Shown here: in pieces, positions 43,741-54,620 of the stretch | Numbering within the stretch: the stretch's first letter is position 1 | How the letters are laid out: every line of letters starts with the position of its first letter | NCBI GenBank assembly: GCA_903632075.3 | Contig: CAHIKZ030003488.1 | Span: 20,001 to 84,000, forward strand | Reading direction: 5' to 3' | DNA: 64,000 bases | From: Acanthosepion pharaonis | Taxonomy: Eukaryota; Mollusca; Cephalopoda; Sepiida; Sepiidae | Program-made: the position numbers and the translations under genes | Notes under the pieces: model-generated | What the model was told of the DNA's origin: nothing | Seen by the model: the letters and a program-made list of their open reading frames with translations, nothing else | Databases searched by the model: none

Positions 43741-44640
43741 CGTGAGTGAACAGGAGAAAGCGTAAGAGAGAAAAGCATATAGATGTACAGTCGAGCAAGT
43801 CTTTATTAAAACAAAAAAAAAAGCAATGGGAAAAAAATAAGCTAAAAAAAAGAAAGGTGGAAGAAAATAAAGGAAAAAAAGAAAGCAAGAAGCCAAAAAA
43901 AAAAGAAAAAGAAAAAAAAAAAGAAAATCAAAAATGAAAAAGTTAATCTAAAAGAAAGAAAGCAATCTAAAAAAGATTTTCTTTTCTAAAAGAAAAAAGC
44001 AATCTAAAAAGAAAGAAAAATTTTTTAAAAAGAAAGCAATCTAAAAAGAAAGAAAGCAATCTAAAAAGAAAGAAAGCAATCTAAAAAGAAAGAAAGCAAT
44101 CTAAAAGAATAAATTAATCTTTAAAAAGAAAAGCAAAAAAAAAGCATCTAAAAAGCAATCTAAAAGTTTTGAAAGAAAAGCAATCTAAAAAGAAAAAAAA
44201 AAAAAAAAAATTCTATAAAAGAAATTAAAAAGAAAAAAAACTAAAAGAAAAGCAATCTAAAAAGAAAGAAAGTTTTAAAAAAAGAAAATTCAAAAAAAAA
44301 GAAAGCAATTAAAATTAAATAAAAAAGCAATCTAAAAAGAAAGTTCAATCTAAAAGAATGAAAAAAAAGTTTATTTAATAAAAGAAAAGAAAAATATAAA
44401 AAAGAAAAAGAATAAAAAAAAATAAATTAAATCTAAAAGAAAGAAAGCAATAAAAAAAGAAATTTCAATCTAAAAAAAAAAAATTAAAATTAAAAAAAGA
44501 AATAAAATTTAATAATCTAAAAAAAAAACAATCTCAAAAAAAAAAGAGAAATGCAATCTTTGAAAGAAAGCAATCTAAAAAGAAAGAAAGCAATCTAAAA
44601 AGAAAGAAAGCAATCTAAAAAGAAAGAAAGTTTAATTAAA
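43741..44640. repeat. A/G-rich tandem array, about 20-bp unit
   Basis: Best-preserved units read AAAGAAAGAAAGCAATCTAA (44035-44105 and 44565-44630). Between them the unit is blurred by A and T homopolymers. The plus strand has almost no pyrimidines apart from the TCT of each unit. No coding value. Confidence 0.92.
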
Positions 44641-45000
44641 GTGAAACAGAATCGTGGTAGTGGAATGAAGTGAGAAATAGTTGGCAAAGAAAAGCCTAGG
44701 AATAGTCCTGAATCGAGTGAGTGAAAATCATAAAGTGGTCGATAGTAAATGGGAGAGAGAAATGCAGAGATGCCCTGACTGGAGCGAGATAGATACAAAA
44801 AGTGAGAGTGGGAGAGAAAAAAATCGGGAGAGAGACGAAGGGGTGTTATGTATAGAGTGAGAGAGAGAGATTTATAATGTGAGTAGTGAAGAGACAGAGG
44901 GAAATTAAAGAACCCATTTATGAAAATATAAAAAAAGACAGAAGAGAGAGAGAAGGAAAAACTGGTTTTATGCGAAAAGTGAGATCGATTTCATAGAAGT
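44641..45000. other. GA-rich unassigned sequence
   Basis: Continues the purine bias with GAGAGAGA patches (44861-44870, 44945-44953). Confidence 0.5.
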
Positions 45001-45230
45001 GCAACTGCACTTTTAAAATATTGCCAAAAAATCCTGCTGTGTAATAGTAAAACGTGGGCGTTGGACAATGCTCCCAAGCAGCACGCGATGGCCATCACAT
45101 TTATGTGACCATCGCACCACCCACCCCTCTCCTCCTCTTCCGCCTACTGAGCACCATCGCCATACGCAGCATCCTTGTTAAGTTGAGAGATATATATATA
45201 TATCAACATATATATCAAGTTAGTTAGACT
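45001..45230. other. Unassigned sequence with short (TA)n
   Basis: A TA run at 45191-45203. The minus frame at 45144-45365 is mostly SINE-3 sequence. Confidence 0.4.
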
Positions 45231-45231
45231 T

Positions 45232-45385
45232 TTTACATTATTCGGACAATTGTCTTCATCTTTGTTGCCAAATTTATCAGAACGTTTCGGCTGTTGTAAG
45301 CGCCGGCCTTCTTCACGTGGTTGGAATGTCGGCATTATGGTCCGAATAATGTAAATAGTGTACATAATACACTCAGCTCAGAAAT
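45232..45385 (-). mobile_element. SINE-3 fragment with a second tail in opposite orientation
   Basis: The minus strand carries the SINE-3 3' domain (ACGTGAAGAAGGCCGGCGC, CAGCCGAAACGTTC). From about 45340 the plus strand shows a SINE-3-type tail GTCCGAATAATGTAAATAGTG with TCAGAAATATAGACAG beyond it, as at 3065. The two tails form a short inverted repeat. Confidence 0.75.
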
Positions 45386-45569
45386 ATAGACAGATACTTA
45401 GATAGACTTGTTCTGAAAATCACTTTGAGGCGTGATACTGGTAGTAACCATGCAGTGTTGATTTCTATGTCCACACTTTATATAAACGCTCAGTATCCGC
45501 GTTTTTCCTCTATAATGCAGAAAATTTTAAACGTATATATTTTTAGTGATTTACTAATATGATACAAGG

Positions 45570-45665
45570 CGGCAAATATGAAACACACAACAAGGATCGA
45601 ACTCACTATTAAGTAGATAAAGCCTGATAAACACTGCACGGCGTCGAAGTAATATACACATAGAG
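45570..45665 (-). mobile_element. SINE-1-related copy, diverged
   Basis: AAGGATCGAACTCACTATTA (B box reversed), then AAGCCTGATAAACACTGCAC and GGCGTCGAAGTA follow SINE-1 order with a deletion. Confidence 0.65.
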
Positions 45666-45765
45666 AGTGATTTCACACTAAATACTGGTATAAAAAAAGA
45701 AGTGATTCGTTGTATCTAAAATTTATACTCCGATTAAAAATACATTTTTCTTCATCTCTTTTTCT

Positions 45766-45769
45766 CTCT

Positions 45770-45836
<67 letters not shown>
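45766..45836. repeat. (CT)n followed by (TA)n
   Basis: About 14 CT units run directly into about 21 TA units. Confidence 0.97.
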
Positions 45837-45837
<1 letters not shown>

Positions 45838-46230
45838 TGAATTATCCGCGCCTTGCAGAGAGTCACACATATTTTTGTATGAAAATGATGATTGATTTTA
45901 AATCATTGTTTTAATTTGTTGAGAATAATGATGCATTTTAATATTGCTCAATAAGCTTGCCGATGTGATCTCCATCTTCTGGCTTTCTCCTTCTATATGT
46001 TGGATAGGATCCCTTCCTTAGGTCAAATTTAATTGAAATCAAAGGTAAAAAAAAAATCTGTTGGGTGTGTGTTCTTCCCAGAAACCCCCTTTAGTTAAAA
46101 TGAAATATACTTATCCAAGTACCCTGGGTAATGTAGTTTCAGAATATATATATATATGGTTCTGGGGGCCTGTTTCCAAAACCCTAGGAGCAGTTCGATA
46201 ACTAACAGGCAGACAGACAGAAGCTACAAC
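45837..46230. other. Unassigned sequence
   Basis: 46030-46215 (TTGGGTGTGTGTTCTTCCCAG...AGGCAGACAGACAG) reads like the border of a dispersed repeat, but no family is recognised. Confidence 0.4.
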
Positions 46231-46232
46231 TA

Positions 46233-46266
<34 letters not shown>
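46231..46266. repeat. (TA)n(GT)n compound microsatellite
   Basis: Short TA run followed by about 10 GT units, abutting SINE-3. Confidence 0.9.
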
Positions 46267-46275
46267 CTCTATCTA

Positions 46276-46489
46276 TTATTTACATTATTCGGACTGTTGT
46301 CCTCATCTTTCTCGACAGATTTATTACAACGTTTCGGCCGTTGTACGCTCTGGCCTTCTTCAGGTGGTTGGAATGTCGAACTGAACCCTTTATTTCGCTC
46401 ACTGGTGTAGACTGTTCTAGTTCCACGTGCCATGTCTGATGGTTATCAGTTATCTCCTGTTAATTACCCTCTCCATGTTCTCCACTGAC
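46276..46489 (-). mobile_element. SINE-3, head missing, inverted partner
   Basis: The minus strand shows the whole 3' two-thirds of SINE-3 including CACCTGAAGAAGGCCAGAGC and GGCCGAAACGTTGT. Its truncated end meets the head of the next copy. Confidence 0.88.
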
Positions 46490-46776
46490 ATAACCAGTGG
46501 ATAAAGGCGTTAGTTAGATCCAGTGACAAAACCCAGAGAGTGTGAGTTCAATACGTGGTGACGTCATTGGAGAACTTGGAGAGGGTAATTAACAGGAGAT
46601 AACTGATATCTATTAGACGTGGCAGGTGGAACTAGAACCGTCTACGCCAGTTAGCGAAATAAAGGGTTCAGTTCGACATTCCAACCACGTGAAGAAGGCC
46701 GGAGCGTACAACGGCCGAAAAGGTTATAAATCTGGCGACAAAGATGAGGAAAATAGTCCGAATAATGTAAATAGTG
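46490..46776 (+). mobile_element. SINE-3, full length, head-to-head with previous
   Basis: A-box region CCAGTGGATAAAGGCG, B box GAGTTCAATACG, GGAACTAGAACCGTCTACG, CACGTGAAGAAGGCCGGAGC, GGCCGAAAAGG, tail GTCCGAATAATGTAAATAGT. Two changes (CTGAAGA to GTGAAGA; GAAACG to GAAAAG) hit the conserved 3' block. Confidence 0.9.
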
Positions 46777-47185
46777 TGTGTTTGTGTAAAATGAGGCGAT
46801 GAGGAAAATTCCATGAACCGACATAATTCCAAAAATCTGATCACATGACCATCCATCAGAATTTTGGGAGAGAAATTTTCAGCATTCCATCGATATAACA
46901 TGTCGTAAAAAGTAGCAAGATAAGGATATTAGCCAGAATGACTCATAAAATAAGGCCATGAATTTATTCGATAATTTCGGATTACACGAAAATAGACATG
47001 AAGTACACGTGACTATACAAACTAATCGAAGCATCAAGTTGGAAATACTCATCCAAAATATTTCCATCATATCCCCCTTTACACACAGACACACAGTCTA
47101 ACCTTCACAGCTAAGGCCCGCCATGCAAGTCACAGTGTAGCTGACCAACTACATTCGATCGGTGTTCGAAGCTGCTCACACGGCT
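46777..47185. other. Unassigned sequence
   Basis: No element recognised. Minus frames lack motifs. Confidence 0.4.
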
Positions 47186-47187
47186 TC

Positions 47188-47400
47188 TTCCCGCGAGCCA
47201 CTGCTCTGTAGAACCGACTCCCAAGAGGATGTTTCCCTGATCATTACAATCTTAACCTGTTCAAGTCTAGGATTAACCGTTATCTTCCTCTGCTATCCGC
47301 ATAAACTGCCTCTTAATGTAACCTTCTACCTCGAGTGGCCCTCGGGCCTTATATAGGGTAGACCTAGCTGTAAAATAAATAAAGCTCCTCCAAAAGTCAC
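47188..47400 (+). pseudogene. LINE-G C-terminal remnant
   Basis: One plus frame reads RLPRGCFPDHYNLNLFKSRI and then NRYLP, the WN-LP...LFKxRINRYL ending of a non-LTR polymerase distinct from LINE-A. It continues into a 3' region with AATAAATAAAGC, possibly its polyadenylation signal. Confidence 0.65.
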
Positions 47401-48440
47401 TCTGTATATAAGTCACTCATATAGCTCGATGACTGCGATTGGAGTTGTGATTAGTGATTCTAGAGTAAATCCTGAAATAACCCTGTGACACATTAATCTC
47501 CAGAACCCGGAATTAAATATCTTCTATTTGAACGCGACGATACTGATTTTCCGCAACTCCCTGTCTTTTGTCGGTCTAAATAACTCTTATCCCCGTTCTA
47601 TCACTGTTTGATTTTTCTTCTCTCATGTAGTCCTGGGTATGACGATAAACTACATCCAGCAGTAAGGCTTCCGATTGACCGATTGGAGGTATTGGGGAGT
47701 GTGGAATCAATTGCTGCTGTTCCCAGATTCACCATGACCTGGTGTGGTAGCACCTGTTAGGGGGTCTCAACTACAGGCAAATAGTGAACCTTCAAACAAA
47801 AACAAAACTCTATAGAAAGTATAAAAATACATTTCTATAGTAAAATACGTGCAATACATTTTTATATATAAAAAATAGCAACAATAAATATTTATAGTAA
47901 AATGATCAAAAAGAAATTAACCAACATAAAACTTTCATGAGATTAATCCGTATAATATTCTACAATTTCTTATAACTGTATTCCAAAATATAAATTAAAC
48001 ACACATAGCACTACCTATAGTAATTATGTCCATACAAATATGTATACACACACACAATCTGAGAATCATCTGCCATGTATTCAATTGTGAAAGCAGAATA
48101 ACATGTATCATATTTTTATTACTTCAAAACTCCAAACAAAATTAAATTCTGGCATTAAATGACCCATAAAGGAGTTGATATGCCGTGAAACAATCAAATC
48201 GTGTCATCAATTCACTCAAATAAGTTCGTCAAATAAGTCATTTACTGTTCCTCTCTAATTCTCTTAGTTGCAGCATGCCCTCTGAACGTTCAGTTCGAAA
48301 TAAAACATAGAGACCGGTAAACGTGGAAGTTATATATCTGCGTTTTATAGATTATGTCACAAAGAACTACTTGAACTGCGAGGAAAGCTTGTTTTATCTG
48401 TTTATTAAATATCAGAATTACTTTTTTGTAAAAAAATTAT
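47401..48440. other. Unassigned AT-rich sequence
   Basis: A 50-bp block at 48152-48203 (GGCATTAAATGACCC...GTTGATATGCCGTGAAA) is repeated at 48568-48618. No gene seen. 47401-47800 may be the LINE-G 3' UTR. Confidence 0.4.
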
Positions 48441-48443
48441 TAG

Positions 48444-48550
48444 CAAAATGCATTATTACCAGCAATACATTTTTTTGAAAAAAAGAAAAATATTAACAGC
48501 AATACACTTTTTGAAAAAAATTAACCAACAATACATTTTTGAAGAAAAAA
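48444..48550. repeat. Short tandem repeat, about 35-40-bp unit, three copies
   Basis: CAGCAATACATTTTTTTGAA-type units repeat three times with A-run length changes. Confidence 0.75.
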
Positions 48551-48624
48551 TATGACCCGCATATTTGTCGGCATTAAATAATTCATTGAGGTTGATATGC
48601 CGTAAAATAAACCAAATCATACTA

Positions 48625-49495
48625 AACTATGTAGATGACACAGTTTGGAGAGCAGACACAGAAAGGAAAGTGTAGAAAGTCCCACAGAAGGCAATAAAAA
48701 AGCGAAAAGAAAGGTCTAACTATAAAAAGACAATGTTTATTTGTCAGCAAAGGGAACAACTAAAGATGCCAAGTAGAAATTGTAGATACAGTGTGACCCG
48801 GATATAAGAGAGATTTTCTCTGGTTCCAAATTAGAGCCTGTGTTAATGTATATAAATTAGACCAAACCCGGATATAAGAGACTTCTTCTCCGATCCCGAC
48901 AACTCTCTTATATCCGGGTTACACTGTACCAAAAGTACAAGAATTTATACATCTCGTAATTGTTTCAACAGAAGACTGAAAATGAGACACTGAAATCCGA
49001 AGGAACATCGGGATAGCGAAAGATATCTTCTAAAAGTTATGCAAAGTATTAAGAAACAGAAATCTTTGTCAGAAACAAAGAAAAGAGTACTTAACACTTA
49101 GGTAACAGCGATCCTCTTATACGGCAGCGAATGCTGGGCAATCTCTTCTCAGATGCGGAAAACACCCGAGGTACCAGAAATGCTGTTCTACAGAAGTATG
49201 CTGAGAATAAAATGCACTGAACATGTGAGCAACGACAAAGGTTCAAAGAAAATAGGAAAATGTATACTAATACGCAGAAAGGGACAGATGATATTTCTAG
49301 GACACATAATGTGGAAAGAGGGCTTGGAAAATTTGACACTCACAGGACATATTGAAGTTAAGAGGAAAGCAGCTAATAACTTAACGAGCTTGTATAAATG
49401 ATTGGAAGAACAGGAATTAAGCGAGAAGGTGAATTTTACTAAAGACAGGAAGTTGTAGAGAGCTATGATCGCCAACGCGCATTACATGTTATAAT
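48625..49495 (+). pseudogene. LINE-B remnant interrupted by a MITE
   Basis: It begins at the catalytic YVDD-like box (CTATGTAGATGACACAGTTT), continues through the thumb region with a degraded NYKKTMFICQQ (for NCKKTECMVVSK), the LYGSECWAISSQMRKTPE segment, EHVSNDK, RKGQMIFLGHIMWKEGLENL, TLTGHIEVKR, and ends KLxRAMIANAHYM. This is the longest LINE-B piece in the window, covering roughly the last 280 codons. A 138-bp MITE splits it at 48789-48926. Frameshifts abound. The polymerase upstream of motif C is missing. Confidence 0.88.
48789..48926. mobile_element. Pogo-type MITE nested in LINE-B
   Basis: Termini CAGTGTGACCCGGATATAAG (left) and CAGTGTAACCCGGATATAAG (right, reversed) with TA on both sides. 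A third copy of CCCGGATATAAGAGA lies in direct orientation inside (about 48869). 138 bp, non-coding. Confidence 0.92.
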
Positions 49496-49664
49496 TAGTT
49501 TTATTTCTTCCTTATTTTTATTTATTTTTTCCTAAAATATTCCTATAAAAATGATAATGTTTCTTTTTACTAATTTTTATTGTTTATCAGCCCATTGCAG
49601 GTTATTTAAAGCCAATTTATTTTAGATTGTAAGATTTTTTTGTCTCTGAGATGAAGTATTATGA

Positions 49665-49722
49665 TTATTTACATTATTTACGTTATTCGGACTGTTATCC
49701 TCATCTTCATTGCCATAACCGC
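49665..49722 (-). mobile_element. SINE-3 tail fragment, inverted
   Basis: The minus strand has GATGAGGATAACAGTCCGAA and TAATGTAAAT, the SINE-3 tail, just left of a plus-strand full copy. Confidence 0.7.
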
Positions 49723-49747
49723 TTCCCAGAAATTCATACACAGATAT

Positions 49748-50015
49748 CCTCAAGGCCACATGGCCCAGTGGAAAAAGGTGTTAGTTAGATCCAGTGACAA
49801 GAGCCAAAGAGGCTACAGCAGTGTTGAACCAAAAACTTGGAGAGTTGAGTTAAAGGGAAATGACAGACATCCGGGAGAGGCATGGCATGTGGAACGAGAA
49901 CAATCTACACCGGTGGACGAAATAAAGGGTTCGATTCGAAATTCCAATCACCTGAATGAGGCCTAAACGTTGTGAATATGACAATGAAGATGAGGATAAG
50001 TCCGAATAATGTAAG
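49748..50015 (+). mobile_element. SINE-3, full length with deleted 3' core
   Basis: Head CACATGGCCCAGTGGAAAAA, middle GGAACGAGAACAATCTACAC and GGTTCGATTCG, then CACCTGAATGAGGCC joined directly to TAAACGTTG. The stretch between GGCC and GGCCGA is deleted here. Confidence 0.87.
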
Positions 50016-50019
50016 TTTC

Positions 50020-50022
<3 letters not shown>

Positions 50023-50065
<43 letters not shown>
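50023..50065. repeat. (TA)n microsatellite abutting SINE-3
   Basis: Starts within ten bases of the SINE tail. Confidence 0.95.
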
Positions 50066-50068
<3 letters not shown>

Positions 50069-50094
50069 GATATGGTGATACAAGGTTTACTCAT

Positions 50095-50228
50095 TAACCC
50101 ATAGCTGGAGGAAAAGAAGTAGATTCATACCTTTCCCAAGTGTATTTGCACGGAAGTGAATATAACGAACCCAACTGAAATTGGCAGTCAGTTCTCCGAT
50201 TAACAATTCCGAGCTATTATCCATTTCA
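50095..50228 (-). mobile_element. SINE-2-like fragment
   Basis: CCCATAGCTGGAGG, CATACCTTTCCCAAGTGTAT and ACGAACCCAACTGAAATT match the reversed SINE-2 body. The tRNA head is degraded. Confidence 0.75.
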
Positions 50229-50239
50229 CAGTCTGTACA

Positions 50240-50312
50240 TCCAGGTATGGTACGTGGAACTAGAACAATCTACCCCGGTGGACGAAATAAAGGGTTCGAT
50301 TCAAAATCCCAT
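50240..50312 (+). mobile_element. SINE-3 middle fragment
   Basis: GGTACGTGGAACTAGAACAA and ACGAAATAAAGGGTTCGATT only. Confidence 0.7.
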
Positions 50313-50560
50313 GGTATTTCCAAGCGGTCCTCAAGTCCAAAATGCTTTGAAGTCAACGCAGTTCAGATGATGATTATATGGCGAGAAATAAGGTAGTTTC
50401 TGGAATAATACCAGTGCTTTATCTGAGAACTTAGACAAACTTTAGAGCGTTTTCACGGAACCTGAGCGATAAACACTTAAACTTAATAATGCATAAATTT
50501 CTTCCTCCTTTCGGTAATGTACGCTTGGGTGATCATAGACATTATGACCTAATCGATTTA
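50313..50560. other. Unassigned sequence
   Basis: No element recognised. Confidence 0.4.
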
Positions 50561-50564
50561 TGAC

Positions 50565-50790
50565 TGGATTGGTAGAGGAATTCCTGCGATAGACTGGTTG
50601 CCAACCAAGGCTATGGGGCCCAGTCTTTCCTGCGACTTAATCAATAGCTGGAGACGGTAAAGAGATGGATTTATAACTTAATGATAATTATCCGGAAGAA
50701 AATGCTACAAACTCGACTGGAATTCGAATTCCATTCTCCGATTTCTAACTCCAATTCGTTATTCTTAACACCACCCGCACCCCCAAGCTT
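50565..50790 (-). mobile_element. SINE-2 variant copy
   Basis: The minus strand: tRNA-like GGGTGCGGGTGGTGTTAAGA head, B box GAATTCGAATTCC, then the body with GCTCCAGCTATTGA-like and TTGGTTGGCAACCAGTC blocks. Confidence 0.8.
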
Positions 50791-50892
50791 ACAGAACCTG
50801 GTATTCACAAGCTGTCAGGTACTAACCAGACTTAACATTTGCTTAACTTCGGCCATCGTACGAGAACCAATGTTTCAACGTGATATGACCGT

Positions 50893-50896
<4 letters not shown>

Positions 50897-50925
<29 letters not shown>
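50897..50925. repeat. (TA)n microsatellite
   Basis: A TA run of about 29 bases. A shorter one lies at 51249-51269. Confidence 0.95.
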
Positions 50926-50927
<2 letters not shown>

Positions 50928-51970
50928 CAGCAAATTCTTCGACGTTCTTGGGGTTGTTTGAAATGTCTTAAGATAAACTATTGTCAGTAATTCATCTGAA
51001 AACATTTTTAAGCAACACCAAGAAGAAAGAAGAAAGCACTGGCTGTGATATAAAGATCAAAAACACAAAGATGATGAGAGTAGACATTATAAAAAAATGG
51101 ATCACTGGCCATAAATAGTCGATAATCTGAAATCCATGTTCCAAAGTGACTCAACATTATATGATTGGCTTCCAATGTTATTAATCAGCAAATAACTGTT
51201 GCCAAAACAAAACAATGGAATTATTCCTTTCCTACCTCCCTTTTCTTTTGATATATATATATATATATAGTTATGTCTTTCTGTTAATGTCTCTCTTTTT
51301 TCCTCTGTGTATATATGCATGTGCTTCTACGAGTCTCTATATCTTTCTTTGTGCGTGCAGTTGTGTTTGCGTCTTTATCTTACTGCATATCTCTGTTCTC
51401 TGTTCGTGTGTGACTTCTTCTCACACTCAGGGCCGTCGCGTACTACCCTAATTGAAGGACCCTGGTACTGCTTTGTGGCCCCAGCTATCTTAACCACATT
51501 TTTCTTCCTACATTTGCATATCTTACAAATTAAACTAAGCACGACTGACTATTAAAGGATGAAAAAATTTTCGCAGATTTTGACGTAATTCGAGGGACAT
51601 TTTTTTTTCTTCCAAATCCATGAAATTGTTTTGCTCATTCAGTCTCGTAAAAACACTATATGACATTCACTGTTTTTTATCCGTAATGTTGAATGTGCTG
51701 AATTATTAAACTTTTTACCAAAAGAAAAATCTCAATTTGATTTTAAAAATTTCCCCAAAACAATATTGATTTAAGTTAAGATAGAATGACATGTCTCTAT
51801 TTGGATACATGGTATTTATTTTCAATTTTTCTGGTTGAATTGTTCACTTATATTGCATAGGATCCATTATTGAACATAATTAGGTTACAATTGAATAAAA
51901 CTTGTATTTTATATGAATAATACCTTATGAAAATTGAGATGTAGTAGAGTAGGGGGATGTATTATAGATT
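50926..51970. other. Unassigned sequence
   Basis: 51270-51420 is T/C/G-rich with repeated CTCTnT-TGTG patterns like the edge of the satellite at 52.9 kb. No gene. Confidence 0.4.
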
Positions 51971-51974
51971 CGGT

Positions 51975-52400
51975 GGAGTTAAGGAGGCACGGTAAAGTAA
52001 TGAATAGCGGCTTGGATTGAGGAATCGGAGAGCCGAGTTCGAATTCCAGTCGAATCCGTTACATTCACTTATGTGCTAACACCCTTGGGAAAGGTGTGAA
52101 TCCTCTTTCTTCTCCCTCCAGCTATGGGTAAATAGCAGGACAGACTGGGTTCTATAGCCTTGGATGGCAACTGATCTAGGAGAAGGAAAACTCTGAATTT
52201 AAAACCTGCTCTTAGATGAGGGTGAATGGAGTCTCTCTGAGCCTTGGTTGGCAATCCATTTAGTGATGGTGTCACGATAAAAAAAAACACCCTTGATAGC
52301 CCTAGCGAAGCATCAAGAATTCAGCTATTTGACAAGATTATGAACTACAATCTCGGCTGAGGCCGCAAGATGATGATAGATTCGGGTGTGGGACATGAGA
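51975..52400 (+). mobile_element. SINE-2, full length
   Basis: The plus strand starts GTTAAGGAGGCACGGTAAAG (A-box region), B box GAGTTCGAATTCC, then CTTGGGAAAGGTGTGAATCC, CCAGCTATGGGTAAATAGC, GGACAGACTGGGTTC and AATTTAAAACCTGC. The tail beyond 52290 is shared with no other copy here, so the exact 3' end is uncertain. Confidence 0.85.
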
Positions 52401-52576
52401 CACTTGTACCACCCCTCATCATTCTCACTGTTGATTAATTGCTTTGATTTAATTGTTATTGTATAGTGACTTCATTGTCATCAGGCGGTCGGTAGCTGTA
52501 GTTCGTAAAATAAGCACCCCTAATATAACCAGGCGAATCCAAGAAGGTAAGCCAACCAAACTCGCCAATGGAAGGG

Positions 52577-52578
<2 letters not shown>

Positions 52579-52622
<44 letters not shown>
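52579..52622. repeat. (TA)n microsatellite
   Basis: A TA run of about 44 bases followed by GTGTG. Confidence 0.97.
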
Positions 52623-52628
<6 letters not shown>

Positions 52629-52985
52629 AATCATGACTCTGTTTTTGTATCTTTTCTTTCTCTCACTTTGTGTTTGCATGGAATGTCTGTATTTGTGTGC
52701 GAGTCTCCTTCTATGAGTGCATGTCTTCCTGCAATACTCTTTGTTTTGATTCATGTGAAATGAATGTCTCCGGGTTTTGTATATGTCAAAAACCTATGTT
52801 TCCTTTTTCGGGTTGTTTCATGCTTATTACAAGAGTGGATACATGTCTCTGTCGATATGTAGGAATTGCTCTCCCCGCCTCTCTGTCTGTGAATGGCTGA
52901 CTTTCACTTTTTCTCTCTGTAAATGTGTGCAAGACTTAATTTGTGTACAAATGTGTGTTCTATTCTTCTGTAAATGAGTTTGTAA
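52623..52985. other. Satellite flank with TCTCTGT/GTGTG motifs
   Basis: Loose repeats of CTGTATTTGTGTGCGAGTCT-like units prefigure the satellite to the right. No gene. Confidence 0.5.
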
Positions 52986-54620
52986 CTATTTTTCTCTGTA
53001 AATTTCCGTGAGTCTTCTTCAAAAATTTGCGTGAGTTTTTCTCTGTAAATTTGCGTGAGTTTATCATGTCTGTTGTTTTATGAATTGATATGTAAATTTC
53101 GTGAGTTTTTTCTGTACCTTTCTGTGAATTTGTTCTTTTTGTAAATTTGGGTCCCGTTGTTGAAGGATCTCTGTAAATTTGTGAGTTTAAAAAAAATTTA
53201 GGGAGTTTTTTTCTGTAAATAAATGTGAGTTTTAGACAATGTAAATTTCCGTGAGTTACCTTCTCTCTGAATGAAAAAGTTTTTCTCTGTAAATTGCGTG
53301 AGTTTTTTTCTCTCTGAAAATTTGCGTGAACAATAAATTTGCATTAGTTTAAATCTCTCTTTTATAAATTATTGTGAGTTTTTCTCTGTAAATTTGCGTG
53401 ATTTCTTCTCTAATGTAAATTTAAAGTTTCTCTGTAAATTTGCTGATTTAAAAATCTCTGTAAAAATGTGATTTTCTCTGTGTCTGTAAATTTATGTGAT
53501 TTTCTATAATAAATTTCAATGTGATTTTTCTCTGTCTTAAATTTACGTGATTTTCTCTGTCTCTGTAAATTTGCGTGATTTTTCTCTGTCTCTGTAAATT
53601 TGGATTTTCTCTGTAAAAAATAAATTTGCGTGATTGACTTGTTTTAAATTTCTATGTCTCTGTAAATTCCTGTGATTTTACTCTTGTTCTGTAAATTTGG
53701 TGATTTTCTCTCTGTCTCTGTAAATTTGCGTGATTTTTTCTGTCTGTAAATGAAATTTTCTCTCTCTTTAAATTCACTTTCTCTCTCTGTAAATTTGCGT
53801 GAGTTTCTCTCTCTCTCTGTAAATTTGCGTGAGTTTCTCTCTCTCTCTGTAAATTTGCGTGAGTCTCTCTCTGTAAATTTGCGTGATTTTCTCTCTGTCT
53901 CTGTAAATTTGCGTGATTTTCTCTCTGTCTCTGTAAATTTGCGTGATTTTCTCTCTGTCTCTGTAAATTTGCGTGATTTTCTCTCTGTCTCTGTAAATTT
54001 TTAATGTCTGTTCTGTCGCCAACGATTTTCTCTCTGTCTCTGTAAATTTGCGTGATTTTCTCTCTGTCTCTGTAAATTTGCGTGATTTTCTCTGTCTCTG
54101 TAAATCAAAATGATTTTCTCTTGTCTCTGTAAATTTAAATTTTTCTCTGTCTCTGTAAATTTTTCTCTTGTCTCTGAAATTTTCAAATACTCTCTGTAAA
54201 TTTAACATGTTTTCTTCTCTCTCTCTCTGTAAATTTGTGTTTTTTCTTTCTGTAAATTTAGGTTTTTGCGTGACTTTTCTCTTCTCTGTCTGTCTGATTT
54301 TTTTCTCTGTAAATTTGCGTGATTCAAAATGTTCTGTAAATTTGCGTTTTTTTTTCTCTAAATTTGGTGGATTTTTCTCTGTAAATTTGCGTGATTTTTT
54401 CTAATGTAAATCTCTCTGTAAATTTACAAAGCTTTCTCTCTGTAAATTTCGTGAGTCTCTCTCTCTCTCTTAAATTTTCCAGTTTCTTAAATTCTCTCTG
54501 TAAATTTGCGTGAGTTTCTCTCTCTCTCTATATTTCGTGAGTTTTTCTCTCATTGAAATGACAATTGTAAACAAAATATATTTGTAAATTTTCTAAACAG
54601 ATATAAATTTCTCTGTAAAT
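52986..54620. repeat. Degenerate T/C-rich satellite, 24-32-bp unit
   Basis: Core unit TCTGTAAATTTGCGTGATTT preceded by CTCTCTGTC. The most regular part is 53690-54090, period about 32, and 53770-53880, period about 33. On both sides units lose length and are peppered with A-run replacements. More than 50 units in all. The serine/leucine- and QIYRDRE-type open frames on the two strands are the repeat read in frame. Confidence 0.95.

Noticed and set aside
43420..43937. Lys/Arg/Glu-rich frames on the plus strand
   Set aside because: Product of purine-strand bias and low complexity; no start context or domain.
53774..54208. 144-codon minus frame rich in QIYRDRE
   Set aside because: Satellite units with period near a multiple of three read through; the opposite strand is open too.
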